Assembly (NCBI GenBank): GCA_013180625.2
Contig: SNVD02014553.1
Location: 857,461 to 921,460, forward strand
Direction of reading: 5' to 3'
Origin: Boswellia sacra
Lineage: Eukaryota > Streptophyta > Magnoliopsida > Sapindales > Burseraceae
Length of the DNA stretch: 64,000 nt
The position numbers were made by a program, and so were the translations under genes. How positions within the stretch are numbered: position 1 is the stretch's first letter; each line of letters opens with the position of its first letter. Positions 1 through 11,024 of this stretch are shown piece after piece. The notes under the pieces are model-generated. The model was not told where the DNA came from. It saw only the letters and a program-made list of their open reading frames with translations, and did not search any database.

Positions 1-1883
1 ATGAAGGATAAGCCCTTCAAATAAAATGCGTTCCCCGTGCTATATTTCAAACTAGGAGAAATGCAAATTCGTTTCAGCTGATTCAAAAATTTTTAATAAA
101 TCACACAATTCAAATTTTTAAGTGATTCAAAATTTTATATAATTCCAAACATGTCTAATTTATCATGTAAAAATTTTAGAGGCAGAAAGCAACCCTAGAA
201 TTTTGAGGAATTTTCGGCCTAGCAACTGCTCAGTAAACAGCCCTACAGAGTGCTCAACCATTATTTAGGCATTCCAACCATCCACCAAATCATTAGTATC
301 TTCCATAATTTATTAAAATTCGTGATTTCTAGCATCTTTCATGGTATACATAACATGGAAACAATATCAACCACTTTCTAACACACTCATTTAGCACAAA
401 AACACTTAGGCCAAGACTAGAATTTAAGGAGAAAAAGATAAGTTTTACCTCCTTTCTGCCTAGATCCTCCTTTTTCCTTTTCAATTTGTTGTGAGTTAGG
501 GAGAGGAATGAGAGATAGGGGTGGCCGAAAATGGAGGCAAATGAATGCTCTAGAAATCTCAAGCCCCATCTCTTTATATAAGAACTCATTTGCAAAAGGG
601 AATATTTCATAAATGACCTCATATTATGGCCTACTATTACACATGATCTCAACTTTTTAGAAATAGGCAGAAATAACCCCACCGTTTACTAATCTATTAA
701 AATGAATAATGTTAAGGGTATATTAGTAAAATCGATAGTTTGATCAAATATTTGAAATTAATTCAAAAACATAGTAACCCCCGAAACTATATTAACTTAC
801 AACAACACCCCTAAAAAGATCATGATCAGCCACCACCATAACCCCAAAATCACACCTCCATCCCTCCACCACCACCACCAAACCCACCCACCACAATTCA
901 GGGGAAAAAAATCAACCTAAAATTCATTTTACGCAGCTGCCAACCATTATCCAAATCCATGGCTCACCCTTAATTCTCAAAAATCCTTATTCCATGCTTT
1001 ATCGATCTAGAGAGAGAAAACGAAATCAAAGAGAGAGAGATAGCAAAAGGAGGAGGTAGAGGAAGGGAGGGTTGGGGATGGGGGGGGTGTGGGGGAGGGG
1101 AGAGAGGGAGGAAAAGTAGGTGCTGGCTGTTTGTATAATTTATAGATTAGGAGTAGGAGAGAGAGAGAAGGCAGAGGAAAGGAGAAGGAGGAGGGATGAG
1201 AGGTGATATGGTTTGAGGAAAGAAGGAAGGCATGAGATGGTGCAAACATTTTGGGTTTTTTATCTCAAAACTAACATTGTAATAAATAATGAAGTTTGTA
1301 CATGTTAGATGCAACTAGCAGGTTGGTAAAGTGGCAAAGGCCGAAAAAAAGGTTGCTTCTAGATGTCTTGGGTTCGAAGCAGGGGAAGGTAGTGGTGCAT
1401 TTTTTACTTTGAAATAAATATTGACTATATATGTTAATGTGTTTATAACAAACAAATGTGTAGACTTGGTGTCCTCGCCATATTGAACAGGAGGGTGGTA
1501 AGGTCCTGGGTTTCAATTGCCCCTTCGTTAAAAATTTTCAAAAATTTATTCAAAGGGTAATAAAGTCATTTCATTATTATTCCATCCAAGTTAACAAAAT
1601 TAAACAACGTCAGGGTCATTTGTGACTATTTTCGAAATATGAAAGTTGTTTCGCCCATTTCTAACAAGTTGAGTTTTTGTGTGATATTAGGCCATAATAT
1701 GGGGTCATTTATGAAATATTTCCTCTGCAAAATTCCAATGTAGGCCTTCCATTCCTTAATTTTTAACTTATATCATCAAAAATTTTATTTTATTATTATA
1801 TTACTTAAGCGCGCGCACACACATCAATATACACATTATAAACACACTAAGGCTTATGATCACTCTCAATTTGTGATGTTACA
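1..1883 (-). mobile_element. Remnant of a long Gypsy LTR, interrupted by a Mutator-like element
   Basis: Positions 1-597 and 1724-1883 resemble, in the same order and orientation, the right-hand parts of the LTRs ending at 6257 and 27800. Shared landmarks are the segment ending in AGTGATTCAAAATT, the CTGCTCAGT block, a minus-strand TATA stretch near 571-581, and the end in GATGTTACA at 1878-1883. The left end lies outside the window, so it could be a solo LTR or the end of a larger element. The sequence is too diverged for a TSD to be claimed. Transcription would run leftwards. Confidence 0.6.
598..1723. mobile_element. Non-autonomous Mutator-like (MULE) element nested in the LTR remnant
   Basis: The ends are long inverted repeats. 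The left end begins GGGAATATTTCATAAATGAC and the right end, read in reverse complement, begins GGAAATATTTCATAAATGAC; similarity continues inward for well over 100 bp. It is flanked by a 9-bp near-perfect target duplication, TTTGCAAAA (589-597) and TCTGCAAAA (1724-1732), the size expected of Mutator-like transposition. No transposase is visible. The interior holds a purine-rich G-run tract (1058-1115) and two segments resembling tRNA-type B boxes (about 1370 and 1508). Removing it rejoins the LTR remnant cleanly. Confidence 0.7.
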
Positions 1884-2264
1884 ATTGGGATTTGAGTTTA
1901 GTGGCAATTTAGTTATTATTGGAATTAAGTTTAGTTGTCCATGGTGAATGAGCCATTGTTTCATTTAAATAGATTTTGGCTTGGTGTAAAGCATATGTTT
2001 TTCTAACTAATAGGTAAAGATTCAAATCTTAATATTTACCAAATTTCTAAAATTTTAAAAGATAAAAAAGTAAAAATGACATTTCACTTGAGAGATCAGA
2101 GTATAAAGGACATTATCTTATTATTAGTTTATTTTAACGAATATTATTGAAGATTGGGGGGTTTTATAATGTTTTTGAAAAACGAGGTGTTTACTAATAA
2201 TGGAAATTATTAATGGCCGGAGGGTTTCATGATAATTTTTGAAAAACCAGGATGGGTTGAAGTC
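1884..2264. other. AT-rich intergenic stretch, no gene seen
   Basis: No coding potential or clear repeat boundary was recognised. Two short phrases around 2150-2260 (a G-run, TTTTATAATG or TTTCATGATA, then TTTTTGAAAAAC) look like degenerate copies of one another. Confidence 0.4.
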
Positions 2265-3240
2265 GTACTCCTCTCCAAGTTTCCACTAAAATTAGTTTTA
2301 AAGTTATCCAACAGTGTTTAGGATTCATGAAATGTTATCAAAGGCATAAGAGTATTTTCCACAAAGTTAACTAATTGAGTCAAAACATAAACAATAATGT
2401 ATCTTGATTTCAATTCATACCTCTTCTATCCAATGAATGATGCATTCGTATGATTGGCAAGAGCCTTAGCAACATGGTTTTACTGGTCCCTTCCATTGAA
2501 ATTTTTTTTCACCATTATTTTAGACATCCATTAGAATGCCAAGTGGTTTATCGTCATCACTTGATAATGCAAATAGATATTGTCTAACAACATCTATGGA
2601 AAGGCCATATACAGAGATTTTGCATCATGTAAGAACACCAACAAAACGAGAGACAAAAATGATTCAGCAAGCAAGAGCGACATTACCAGCCCCTATATTG
2701 TCACTTGCAGCAAGCATTCTTGCATCATGGCAGATTGCTGCAATTTGTGAACAACGATCCAATTAGAAACAGAGCAAGAGAATTTTTCTAAATACCAAAT
2801 ATATGGATAAAGAAAAACAAAAAAAAAAGTTGATTATACGAAGTATATCTTAAAAGTCATTACCTTGATGTTCCAGGCACTGAAACTGTTGCAGCGTTCT
2901 AACAATCCTTTTCATGTATTTGTGTGTACCTCCCACATGAGAAATGTTGAAAGTTGACCAACTGACCAAGTAGCAGCATACGCCAAGCAACAATATCTGT
3001 ATACCAACGTAATCTAAATGTTTTGGCCAAATCTGTTGTAAAATTTTTTTATGGTTTAACATCGGATTCGTTTTATAACTATTATTTTTTTTCGTTTCAA
3101 CAAGTAGCTATACTTAAGGAAAATCAAAACCAGCTAACCTGAACAGCACTAAATTATCTGGGCCTAAAAACATAACCAAAGTCCATCTCATAACTTGGAT
3201 TCATTTCAGGAGTGTCGACCTGTGCAAAACCAAGCCACAC
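2265..3240 (-). pseudogene. Decayed exons of an unrecognised plant gene (unit 1)
   Basis: Read on the minus strand, segments near 2288-2450, 2660-2745 and 2855-3010 match better-preserved exons at 15900-16110, 14790-14860 and 14970-15110. The shared peptides are of the type LLDNF.TNVV.GKEY, then GMKR.VR.L, then EARMLAA. This copy carries stops and frameshifts. No parent family was recognised. The part from 3187 onward is the first sequence shared with the right-hand duplicate, which resumes at 33565. Confidence 0.5.
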
Positions 3241-3662
3241 ACCGATAAATGATAAATTGTTTTATAGCCGTTGTACGCCCTCTCATGGTTCTCTTAAGCA
3301 TCTCTTAAGTATTTTTGGGTTTTTCTTTTTTTTATCTTGGGTTAAATTTTCAAAAGTTGAAATTACTGATTAATGACTTTTTTTTTTTGGTTAACGACAA
3401 ACCAATACAGGATGAATTGATAATTTTTCTTTATTATCGGTTTTTAGCATTCGGTAGCTCAACTCCCTTTTTAGGTTGTAGAACTATTGATTAATAGGGC
3501 TTGAAAAAAAAAAAAGGACTTATCAATATCCTATTTTATAATCATAATATCTGAATTTTTTAGATATAATTATTTAAAATATAACACTTGCAAATTTTTC
3601 ATTCACATTTTATATTATTAATGTACACGAGGCATATTATTGCAATGACATTTTGGTAGGTC

Positions 3663-3667
3663 TGCAA
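3663..3667. repeat. TSD TGCAA, left side of the Gypsy element
   Basis: The 5-bp sequence TGCAA directly precedes the LTR and recurs at 13618-13622. The duplicate locus carries the unoccupied site TGTAA at 34043-34047. Confidence 0.9.
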
Positions 3668-4320
3668 TGTCATAACCCATACTAGACAAACAAAATATAG
3701 CATTTTTACAGTTATTTAAATATAAACTCTATTATTTCTTTCAAAAATTAATATTATTATCACACAAAACAGAGCTTCTAATCACAACCACACCATTTCA
3801 CTGTATATAGATACATTCAAAATCAAAAGAGTTTCTACAGTATGGCTATGCTAATATAGAGCAGCGGTCTTTGGTTGCCAAGGGAACTCTATCGATATGC
3901 CAAAAGTCCTCCATCCAAAAACTCACTCTACTGCTCACCTGAGGCACACAACAACTTCAGTGAGTAAAACTCAGTAAGTAAGCTAAGTTAATATACGACT
4001 ATAAACAATAACATTGGAATTCAATCTACAGTATGAAATTATCCACTTCTAACTACACAGGCATTAGCTAACTTGTTAAAGAAGAAATGCTCCGAACTCA
4101 CTTCGGTTACATTTGCACTCCTTCGCCAATTTTCTTTCTAGACCTTTGTAGGTCGATTCAATCTCACATAAGTGAGTTCACATTTCTCTACTCATCGCTT
4201 TTTCATGTACAATCACAATCACAGAATGAGGAAGCTTCCATAGTATCAGTTACAGTCACCTAGGGAAAGGCTCTCTAATCAAGATAGGACTTTTCATTTC
4301 ACAGTCAGTTCCCATACAAT

Positions 4321-4672
4321 AGCTCAAGGCTAGTCTGACAATCCGGGTGATACCGGGCCCATGCTACCGAATCTCGTCTAGAGAAACACATGGTCCAGAC
4401 CTCCCCTCAAGTCATGGGAGTATGGAATGCTCAAGGCTAGTCTGACAATCCAGGTGATACCGGGCCCATGCTACCAAATCTCATCTAGAGAAACACATGG
4501 TCCAGACCTCCCCTTAAGCCATGAAATAGTACAGAACAGTACAAATACATTTAGATGCCTACACTTGAAATAGCTCGAGGCTAGTCTGACAATCCGGGTG
4601 ATACCAGGCCCATGCTACCGAATCTCATCTAGAGAAACACATGGTCCAGACCTCCCCTCAAGCTATGAGAGC
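4321..4672 (-). repeat. Three tandem structured units of about 100 bp in the 3' LTR
   Basis: Units at about 4321-4420, 4431-4528 and 4571-4672 share the phrases GGCTAGTCTGACAATCC and ACATGGTCCAGACCTCCCCT. On the minus (transcript) strand the ends of the third unit, AUAGCUUGAGG and CCUCGAGCUAU, can form an 11-bp stem with one G-U pair. Inside it, GUCUG pairs with CAGAC, GGACCAUG with CAUGGGCC (one mismatch), UCUC with GAGA, and CCGG with CCGG. The result would be a branched, cloverleaf-like fold. No known RNA family was recognised. Confidence 0.75.
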
Positions 4673-6047
4673 TAAACTTCCTAGGTTTTGGCATGCCAAT
4701 CATGTTTCACCATTTGCAATCAGTCACACATAAAAGAAGTTTGATATCAACCTTCTAGAACAGTCGTAATATTTCACATCCAAGCATCAAGGTGCTAACA
4801 ATTAACAGTGTTACAATCCATAAAACTACATACGTACAGTACACAATTTATTGTGACCTCAGAATAGTTAGCTTACTTACCTTGTATAGCTGCTTTTCGA
4901 CGCTTGTGATTGACCTAAAAATAAAACAAAAATCTCTTTTTAGGTCACCATACACTTGTAAAACATTTCCCCTTTTTGGCTCTATTTCTATACTTACTTT
5001 GACAAACAATTTACAACAACACTTGTCTACTTTCAAAATTCACACAATTTGGTAGACATCTTTTAGACACATATCTCATGTCTCCTTAAAATTTTTAGAG
5101 CAAATTGGGGTCATTAGGTCACTCAAAATAATCAAATTCATTACCTCAACAATCCTGCCACTGCATTGACTTCACTGAGCACTATCAACTTAAAAATTCG
5201 TAGGAATTTCAATCCTACTCAAATGGCTACAAAAATTTACAGGCTGGTATATAACATATATATATACCTCCATACCAAAAATCAGGGCTTTTCAAGGTGT
5301 TTAACCCATTCAAATCTATTTGTTTCTAACTGTCCTGTTTTGGAAACTAAAAATTCCAGTTTTAGCAAGCCAACTTTAAAAATCTATAAAAATTCACACA
5401 GATCTTCAATCTCAGTGAAAATTTACAGTCTCATATATGACACATAGAAGGACCTGCATACCAAAAATCAGCTAATTCTATGAAGATTTGGACCTTCAAA
5501 TAAAATCGTCTTCCTCCACTCTGTTCTAAGACAGGGGAAATGTGCAATTCCTACCAGAAATTCAAAAATTCACTACAATTCACCTACTTCGAATTTTTGA
5601 GTGAATCCAATTGCTATACACTCCTGGACATGTCTATTTTCATCCATAAAAATTTCAGAGCGAGAAAATATCCCCCTGATTTTTGGGAATTTTCGGAACA
5701 TGCACTGCTCAGTGTAAACAAACAATCCAGGATTGAAATAAACTCTCATTTCTAGCTTATATCTTCATCTCCTTCCTTAGATGCATTCAAAACTCATTCA
5801 AATTCACATCTCCATACAATTTCCAGCATACAAAATAATAGTTCTCATACTCACATCACTACACAAGGAATTTCTTTAAATTAAATAGACAATAATACAA
5901 AGAATTCTAATGAGAAAAATTGGTTCTTACCTTCTCCCTCTTTTTCTTCCCTTGATTCCTTGATTATTTGTGTGAAAATATTTGAGAGAGTAGAGGGCTG
6001 GAACGTGTATGCAAGGAGAGGAATGAAAGAATTCTAGAACTCTTCCC

Positions 6048-6058
6048 ATTTATAGGCA
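6048..6058 (-). promoter_or_regulatory. Putative LTR TATA box
   Basis: The minus strand reads CCTATAAATGGG about 200 bp after the LTR start, and the same box recurs at 13408-13418 in the 5' LTR. It predicts a transcript start near 6020 or 13385 and a transcribed leader of over 2 kb. Confidence 0.55.
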
Positions 6059-6257
6059 AAATTAGGCCAAATCTCCATTTAGTCCTTCTCTCCTCCTTTA
6101 TAACCATTAAACCCAATACTTTTTTTTTTATTAAGCCCCTCATTCTTTCATCTATTACATTACAAATCCAACACATAACTAATACATTAATACATATATT
6201 ACACATGTAACCATAACACATGTTATAATATACATTACAAAAAAATAGGATATTACA

Positions 6258-6271
6258 ACTCTCCCCCCCTT
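6258..6271 (-). promoter_or_regulatory. Polypurine tract of the Gypsy element
   Basis: The minus strand reads AAGGGGGGGAGAGT directly next to the 3' LTR, the expected place for the plus-strand DNA primer. Confidence 0.8.
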
Positions 6272-6302
6272 AAAAGAATTTCGTCCCCGAAATTCGGTAC
6301 CA

Positions 6303-9300
6303 TCATTCGAATAGAGAGGGGTATTTGGTACGCATTTCCTCCTCTAATTCCCAAGTTGCTTCCTTTACGGAGTGATTTTCCCATAGTACTTTCACCAATG
6401 GTATGCTCCTCTTCCGAAGTCCATGTTCTTTGCGATCTATGATTCGAACCGGTCTCTCTTCGTATGTAAGATCGGTTCTCAACTCTGGAAGTTCGGAACT
6501 CAGCACATGGGATGGATCAGAAACATACTTCCTTAACATGGAGACATGAAAGACATCATGCACTCCAGACAATGAAGGTGGTAAGGCAAGTTTATATGCT
6601 ACCTCTCCAATCCTTTCCAGAATCTCATAAGGGCCAATAAATCTTGGACTCAATTTCCCTTTCTTTCCAAATCGCATCACTCCTTTCATAGAAGTAACTT
6701 TAAGGAAAACTCTATCTCCTGCTGCAAATTCCAACTTCTTCCTTCGCTGATCAGCATAACTCTTCTGTCTGCTTTGTGCTGCATTCATTCTGTCCTTCAC
6801 TTTTCGGACGATATCACATGTTTGTTGTACAATTTCGGGCCTAAGTATTTTTCTTTCGCCAACCTCATCCCAATGGATAGGTGATCTACACTTCCTCCCA
6901 TACAAGGCTTCATAAGGGGCCATTCCTATTGTGGATTGATAGCTGTTGTTGTATGCAAATTCAACCAAAGTCAAGTGCTTGTCCCAACTATCCTTGAAAT
7001 CCAACACACAAGCTCTAAGCATATCTTCCAGAATCTGGATGGTCCTTTCCGACTGACCATCTGTTTGAGGATGAAAAGCCGTGCTGAACTTTAATTTAGT
7101 GCCCAAAGCCTTATGTAAACTTTTCCAGAATTGGGAGGTGAATCTTGGGTCCCGATCTGAAACAATAGATACCGGTACTCCATGTAGTCTAACAATCTCA
7201 TCTACATAGAGCTGGGCATATCTGTCCATAGTGAAGGTAGTGCGCACTGGAAGAAACTGCGCTGATTTTGTCAACCGGTCTACAATCACCCAAATTGCAT
7301 TACATCCATTCCTCGTCCTTGGTAGACCCACAACAAAATCCATAGTGATGTGTTCCCATTTCCATTCTGGTATTGATAGTGGATTTAGTAATCCTGATGG
7401 CCTTTGATGTTCAACAAATTGAGCTATTTCCTTTTTCATACGAACCCACCAGTAGTTATTTCGGAGATCCCTATACATCTTTGTACAGCCAGGATGCACC
7501 GAATAAGAAGAACTATGCGCTTCATTCAATATTTCTCGTTTCAACTCTATCACATTTGGCACACATAATCTTCCTTCGAAGTATAATACCCCGTCGAAAG
7601 AGATAACAAAACCTGGCCTCTTCCCCAATGGAACTTCTTCCCTCACCTTCTTCAAAAAGGCATCTTCACATTGACTCTTCTTGATCTTCTCAATAATGGT
7701 GGGTTGCACGACCAATGAAGCCAAATGTAAGCATTTATTCAGCTGAACAATCTCAATAGCAAGTTTCTCCAGATCTTGCATTATTGACCGTTGTGTGGTA
7801 ACTAAAGCAGCCATATGTCCAGAAGACTTTCTACTCAAGGCATCCGCCACCACATTCGCTTTTCCAGGATGATAATTAATGACACAATCATAATCCTTGA
7901 CCAATTCAAGCCATCGCCTTTGCCTCATATTTAATTCCTTCTGAGTGAAGAAATATTTAAGGCTCTTATGGTCCGTATAAATCTCACATCTTGCTCCGTA
8001 TAAGTAATGCCTCCAAATCTTTAATGCAAATACCACTGCTGCCAGTTCTAGATCATGGGTAGGGTAATTCTTCTCATAGTCCTTCAATTGTCGAGATGCA
8101 TAGGCTATAACCTTGCCATTTTGCATCAAAACACACCCCAATCCGTTCTTAGAAGCATCACTGTATATCACAAATCCTTCTGAACCAGAAGGAATAGTCA
8201 GTACTGGAGTTGTCACCAATCGGTTCTTGAGTTCCTGAAAACTTTTCTCACAGTCTTCTAACCATACAAAAGTTACATTCTTCCTAGTCAACTGTGTTAA
8301 GGGCGAGGCTATCTTGGAAAAGCCTTCAACAAATCTCCTATAGTATCCAGCCAATCCCAGAAAGCTACGCACTTCAGTTACATTAGTCGGTCTCGGCCAC
8401 TTCACAATAGCTTCCACTTTGTTTGGGTCTACTGAGATCCCATCACCTGAAACAATGTGACCCAAGAAGGAAATCTGGTTGAGCCAAAACTCGCATTTCT
8501 TGAATTTGGCATACAGTTTCTTCTCTCTCAATAACTGCAATACCCTTCTCAAATGCTCTTCGTGTTCTTCAAATTTCTTAGAATACACCAAAATATCATC
8601 AATGAACACAATGACGAATTTATCCAAGAATTCCTTAAAAACACGGTTCATAAGATCCATAAAAGCAGCTGGAGCATTCGTGAGTCCGAAAGGCATCACC
8701 AAGAATTCATAGTGCCCATACCTCGTTCGAAAGGCAGTCTTGGAAATGTCTTCCTTTCTGATCTTTAACTGATGATATCCGGATCGAAGATCAATCTTAG
8801 AAAACACACTTGCCCCATGCAACTGATCGAGTAGATCATCAATCCTTGGAAGTGGATACTTGTTCTTTATAGTCACCCGATTCAACTCACGATAATCAAT
8901 GCATAATCTCATTGTCCCATCCTTTTTCTTCACAAACAGAACTGGTGCTCCCCAAGGAGAGACACTGGGACGGATGAAACCCTTATTCAGTAACTCCTGT
9001 AACTGCTCCTTCAATTCTTTAAGTTCCGTTAGTGACATCTGATATGGAACTTTGGATATAGGAGTGGTTCCCGGTAAAAGATCGATAGTAAACTCAATTT
9101 CTCGATCGGGAGGGAGTCCGGGTAATTCTTCTGGGAACACATCTGTAAATTCATTTACCACGGGAATGTTCTGAATACTCTTTTCGTCCTTCGGTGTCTC
9201 CATAACACAAGCCAAGAAACCCATACATCCCTTCTGAAGGAACTTTTGGGCTTTCAAAGCTGAAACAATCCGTGGCAATGAAACTATATCCACCCCAACA

Positions 9301-10799
9301 AAGCTGCACTCCAATTCGAGTGGAGTATGGAATACCACTTTCTTCTCAAAACACTTGACATCTGCATGATATTTAGACAGCCAATCCATACCCAGAATCA
9401 CATCAAAATCACACATCTCCAAGATGATTAGATTGGCCTCTAACTCTTGGCTATCTATTTTAATCGGGCAGGATTTCAACTCTTCTTTAGCACACAATGC
9501 CATCCCTGAAGGAGTAGAGACACACATCTCAACCTCCATAATTGAAGGCTTTACCTCTACTTTATGAGCAAAAGTACGAGACATAAAGGAATGAGTGGCA
9601 CCCGAATCAAACAATACATGAGCATTATGACCAAGAACAGAGATAATACCAGAAACAACCGATGGAGCCTCCCGTGCTTCAGTGGTGGTAAGGGCATAGA
9701 CTCTTCCTTGAGCTCGTGGTTCTCTACTCGATGCATTCTGAACTCTACCAGGAGTGATAGGAGCTTGACTGGCTTCAGGACATGATGCAATAAAGTGTCC
9801 AGTTTTTTCACACCAGAAGCACGCTCCAATCTTGAAATGACACATTCCTTTATGTGTTCTGTGGCATGTGTCACATACAGGAAATTCTTTCCTACCCGAA
9901 TTCTGCTTCTTCTTTCCCTTGCCTTTCTCGAACCGTTTGCTATTGTTCCTCCATGGCTTCCTTGGTTGAGGACCAGAACCCTCTTCTTTAGACTTGCCAG
10001 CTTCAGTCATTTCTTCATCTCTGTCCAATATCTGAGCCTTCCTCAGCACTGCACTGTAGCTTTTCAATTCAAAAGCTGCCACGTGCCTTCGAATTTCTGG
10101 TTTCAGGCCTCTCTCAAAGAGCTTGGCTTTCTCCTCTTCTGTATTGATGAGGTGTGGAGCAAATCTGGAGAGAGCCTCGAACTTCCTTTCATATTCTGTG
10201 AGGGACATGGACCCCTGAGTTAACTGTAAAAATTCAGCAATCTTCTCATTCTTCAATGACTGAGGGAAGTACTTGTCATAAAACAACTCTTTAAACTGAG
10301 CCCAAGTAAGCACTCCATCTTCTCCAGTGTGAGCTCTCTTGGTCATTTCCCACCAGTAACTTGCACTATCATCTAGCATAAAAGTAGCACATGTGAGCCG
10401 TTGTGTATCAGTACACCCCATAAGCTCGAATATTCTCTCCATTTTACAAACCCATTCTTCTGCAGCTAATGGGTTTGTTGAGCCTGTAAAGGATGGAGGG
10501 TTGAGTCTTCTAAACTGTTCCACTACTTGTATATTTTCAGAAGTGGTGGTGGAACTAGGTTGTGCAGCCTCTCGTCTCGCATCTGTCAGAATCTGCACCA
10601 ACTCTTGGACTGTAGTGTCCTGAGCCCGTGAGCTGCTACTAGTCCCAGCATGCCTCTTCGGTCTTTTATTTCTGACCAAAGTAGGTTCATCCAGTTCTGA
10701 AGTTCGTCTCACTCTGGATGTGGAGCTAACCCTCCTCATTTCCTCCACAGTGGGGTTATCGGCTTTCCTGGGTCGTCCCGGTCGAGACATAACTATCAA
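6303..10799 (-). CDS. Gypsy gag-pol polyprotein with C-terminal chromodomain (1498 aa)
   Basis: One uninterrupted frame. In order: gag (about 95-255); a CCHC zinc knuckle [14 protein letters not shown] (327-340) preceded by a second Cys/His cluster from 309; aspartic protease DSGA (398-401); reverse transcriptase (about 600-790) with the FIDD active site at 732-735; RNase H (D881, E918, D943); integrase core with D1154, D1215 and E1251; chromodomain (about 1450-1495). The start at 10799 lies about 210 bp after the primer site. The integrase HHCC finger is damaged: the frame runs from IAQFVE straight into HQRPSG (about 1125-1136), and the usual CxxC stretch between them is missing without a frameshift. 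The frame looks recently active, but the integrase may be impaired. Open frames on the opposite strand here are shadows. Confidence 0.95.
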   Translation of the reverse strand: MIVMSRPGRPRKADNPTVEEMRRVSSTSRVRRTSELDEPTLVRNKRPKRHAGTSSSSRAQDTTVQELVQILTDARREAAQPSSTTTSENIQVVEQFRRLNPPSFTGSTNPLAAEEWVCKMERIFELMGCTDTQRLTCATFMLDDSASYWWEMTKRAHTGEDGVLTWAQFKELFYDKYFPQSLKNEKIAEFLQLTQGSMSLTEYERKFEALSRFAPHLINTEEEKAKLFERGLKPEIRRHVAAFELKSYSAVLRKAQILDRDEEMTEAGKSKEEGSGPQPRKPWRNNSKRFEKGKGKKKQNSGRKEFPVCDTCHRTHKGMCHFKIGACFWCEKTGHFIASCPEASQAPITPGRVQNASSREPRAQGRVYALTTTEAREAPSVVSGIISVLGHNAHVLFDSGATHSFMSRTFAHKVEVKPSIMEVEMCVSTPSGMALCAKEELKSCPIKIDSQELEANLIILEMCDFDVILGMDWLSKYHADVKCFEKKVVFHTPLELECSFVGVDIVSLPRIVSALKAQKFLQKGCMGFLACVMETPKDEKSIQNIPVVNEFTDVFPEELPGLPPDREIEFTIDLLPGTTPISKVPYQMSLTELKELKEQLQELLNKGFIRPSVSPWGAPVLFVKKKDGTMRLCIDYRELNRVTIKNKYPLPRIDDLLDQLHGASVFSKIDLRSGYHQLKIRKEDISKTAFRTRYGHYEFLVMPFGLTNAPAAFMDLMNRVFKEFLDKFVIVFIDDILVYSKKFEEHEEHLRRVLQLLREKKLYAKFKKCEFWLNQISFLGHIVSGDGISVDPNKVEAIVKWPRPTNVTEVRSFLGLAGYYRRFVEGFSKIASPLTQLTRKNVTFVWLEDCEKSFQELKNRLVTTPVLTIPSGSEGFVIYSDASKNGLGCVLMQNGKVIAYASRQLKDYEKNYPTHDLELAAVVFALKIWRHYLYGARCEIYTDHKSLKYFFTQKELNMRQRRWLELVKDYDCVINYHPGKANVVADALSRKSSGHMAALVTTQRSIMQDLEKLAIEIVQLNKCLHLASLVVQPTIIEKIKKSQCEDAFLKKVREEVPLGKRPGFVISFDGVLYFEGRLCVPNVIELKREILNEAHSSSYSVHPGCTKMYRDLRNNYWWVRMKKEIAQFVEHQRPSGLLNPLSIPEWKWEHITMDFVVGLPRTRNGCNAIWVIVDRLTKSAQFLPVRTTFTMDRYAQLYVDEIVRLHGVPVSIVSDRDPRFTSQFWKSLHKALGTKLKFSTAFHPQTDGQSERTIQILEDMLRACVLDFKDSWDKHLTLVEFAYNNSYQSTIGMAPYEALYGRKCRSPIHWDEVGERKILRPEIVQQTCDIVRKVKDRMNAAQSRQKSYADQRRKKLEFAAGDRVFLKVTSMKGVMRFGKKGKLSPRFIGPYEILERIGEVAYKLALPPSLSGVHDVFHVSMLRKYVSDPSHVLSSELPELRTDLTYEERPVRIIDRKEHGLRKRSIPLVKVLWENHSVKEATWELEEEMRTKYPSLFE

Positions 10800-11008
10800 T
10801 TCTGATCATCAGAACAGAATGAGGCACCATATAAATAACGATAATACTACTAATAATAATAATTAGCACTCCTCATCATAAACAACAATTTCAAAGATTT
10901 CAATATAGAAATCAAACAATTATCAATCTTAGTTACTATGGAGGATTTGGCATGGACTTGGTTCCCTTGACCGCTTGCAACAAAATGTCTACAGAACCTT
11001 AAACCTAT

Positions 11009-11020
11009 GCTCTGATACCA
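11009..11020 (-). promoter_or_regulatory. Primer binding site, initiator Met-tRNA
   Basis: The minus strand reads TGGTATCAGAGC, complementary to the 3' end of plant initiator tRNA-Met. It is four bases from the 5' LTR, which starts at 11025. Confidence 0.9.
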
Positions 11021-11024
11021 CTAC

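Larger units (their letters stand above)
3668..6257 (-). repeat. 3' LTR of the Gypsy element (2590 bp)
   Basis: On the + strand it begins TGTCATAACCCATACTAGAC and ends GGATATTACA. Three tandem units of about 100 bp occupy 4321-4672. A minus-strand TATA box lies at about 6048-6058, roughly 200 bp inside the transcriptional start side, so U3 is short and R-U5 very long. The many small open frames here are not credible genes. Confidence 0.95.

Noticed and set aside
1270..1520. Functional tRNA gene
   Set aside because: Only box-like phrases are present; no acceptor stem or full cloverleaf could be drawn.
4321..4672. Hammerhead ribozyme in the LTR repeat units
   Set aside because: The CUGAUGA and GAAA core pairing was looked for on both strands and not found; AGAUGAGA and GAAACAC occur but not in the right arrangement.
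4321..4672. CRISPR-like array
   Set aside because: The repeats are about 100 bp with short uneven spacers inside a plant LTR.
7373..10623. Several + strand open frames inside the Gypsy coding region
   Set aside because: They are antisense to the 1498-codon polyprotein and lack any domain.
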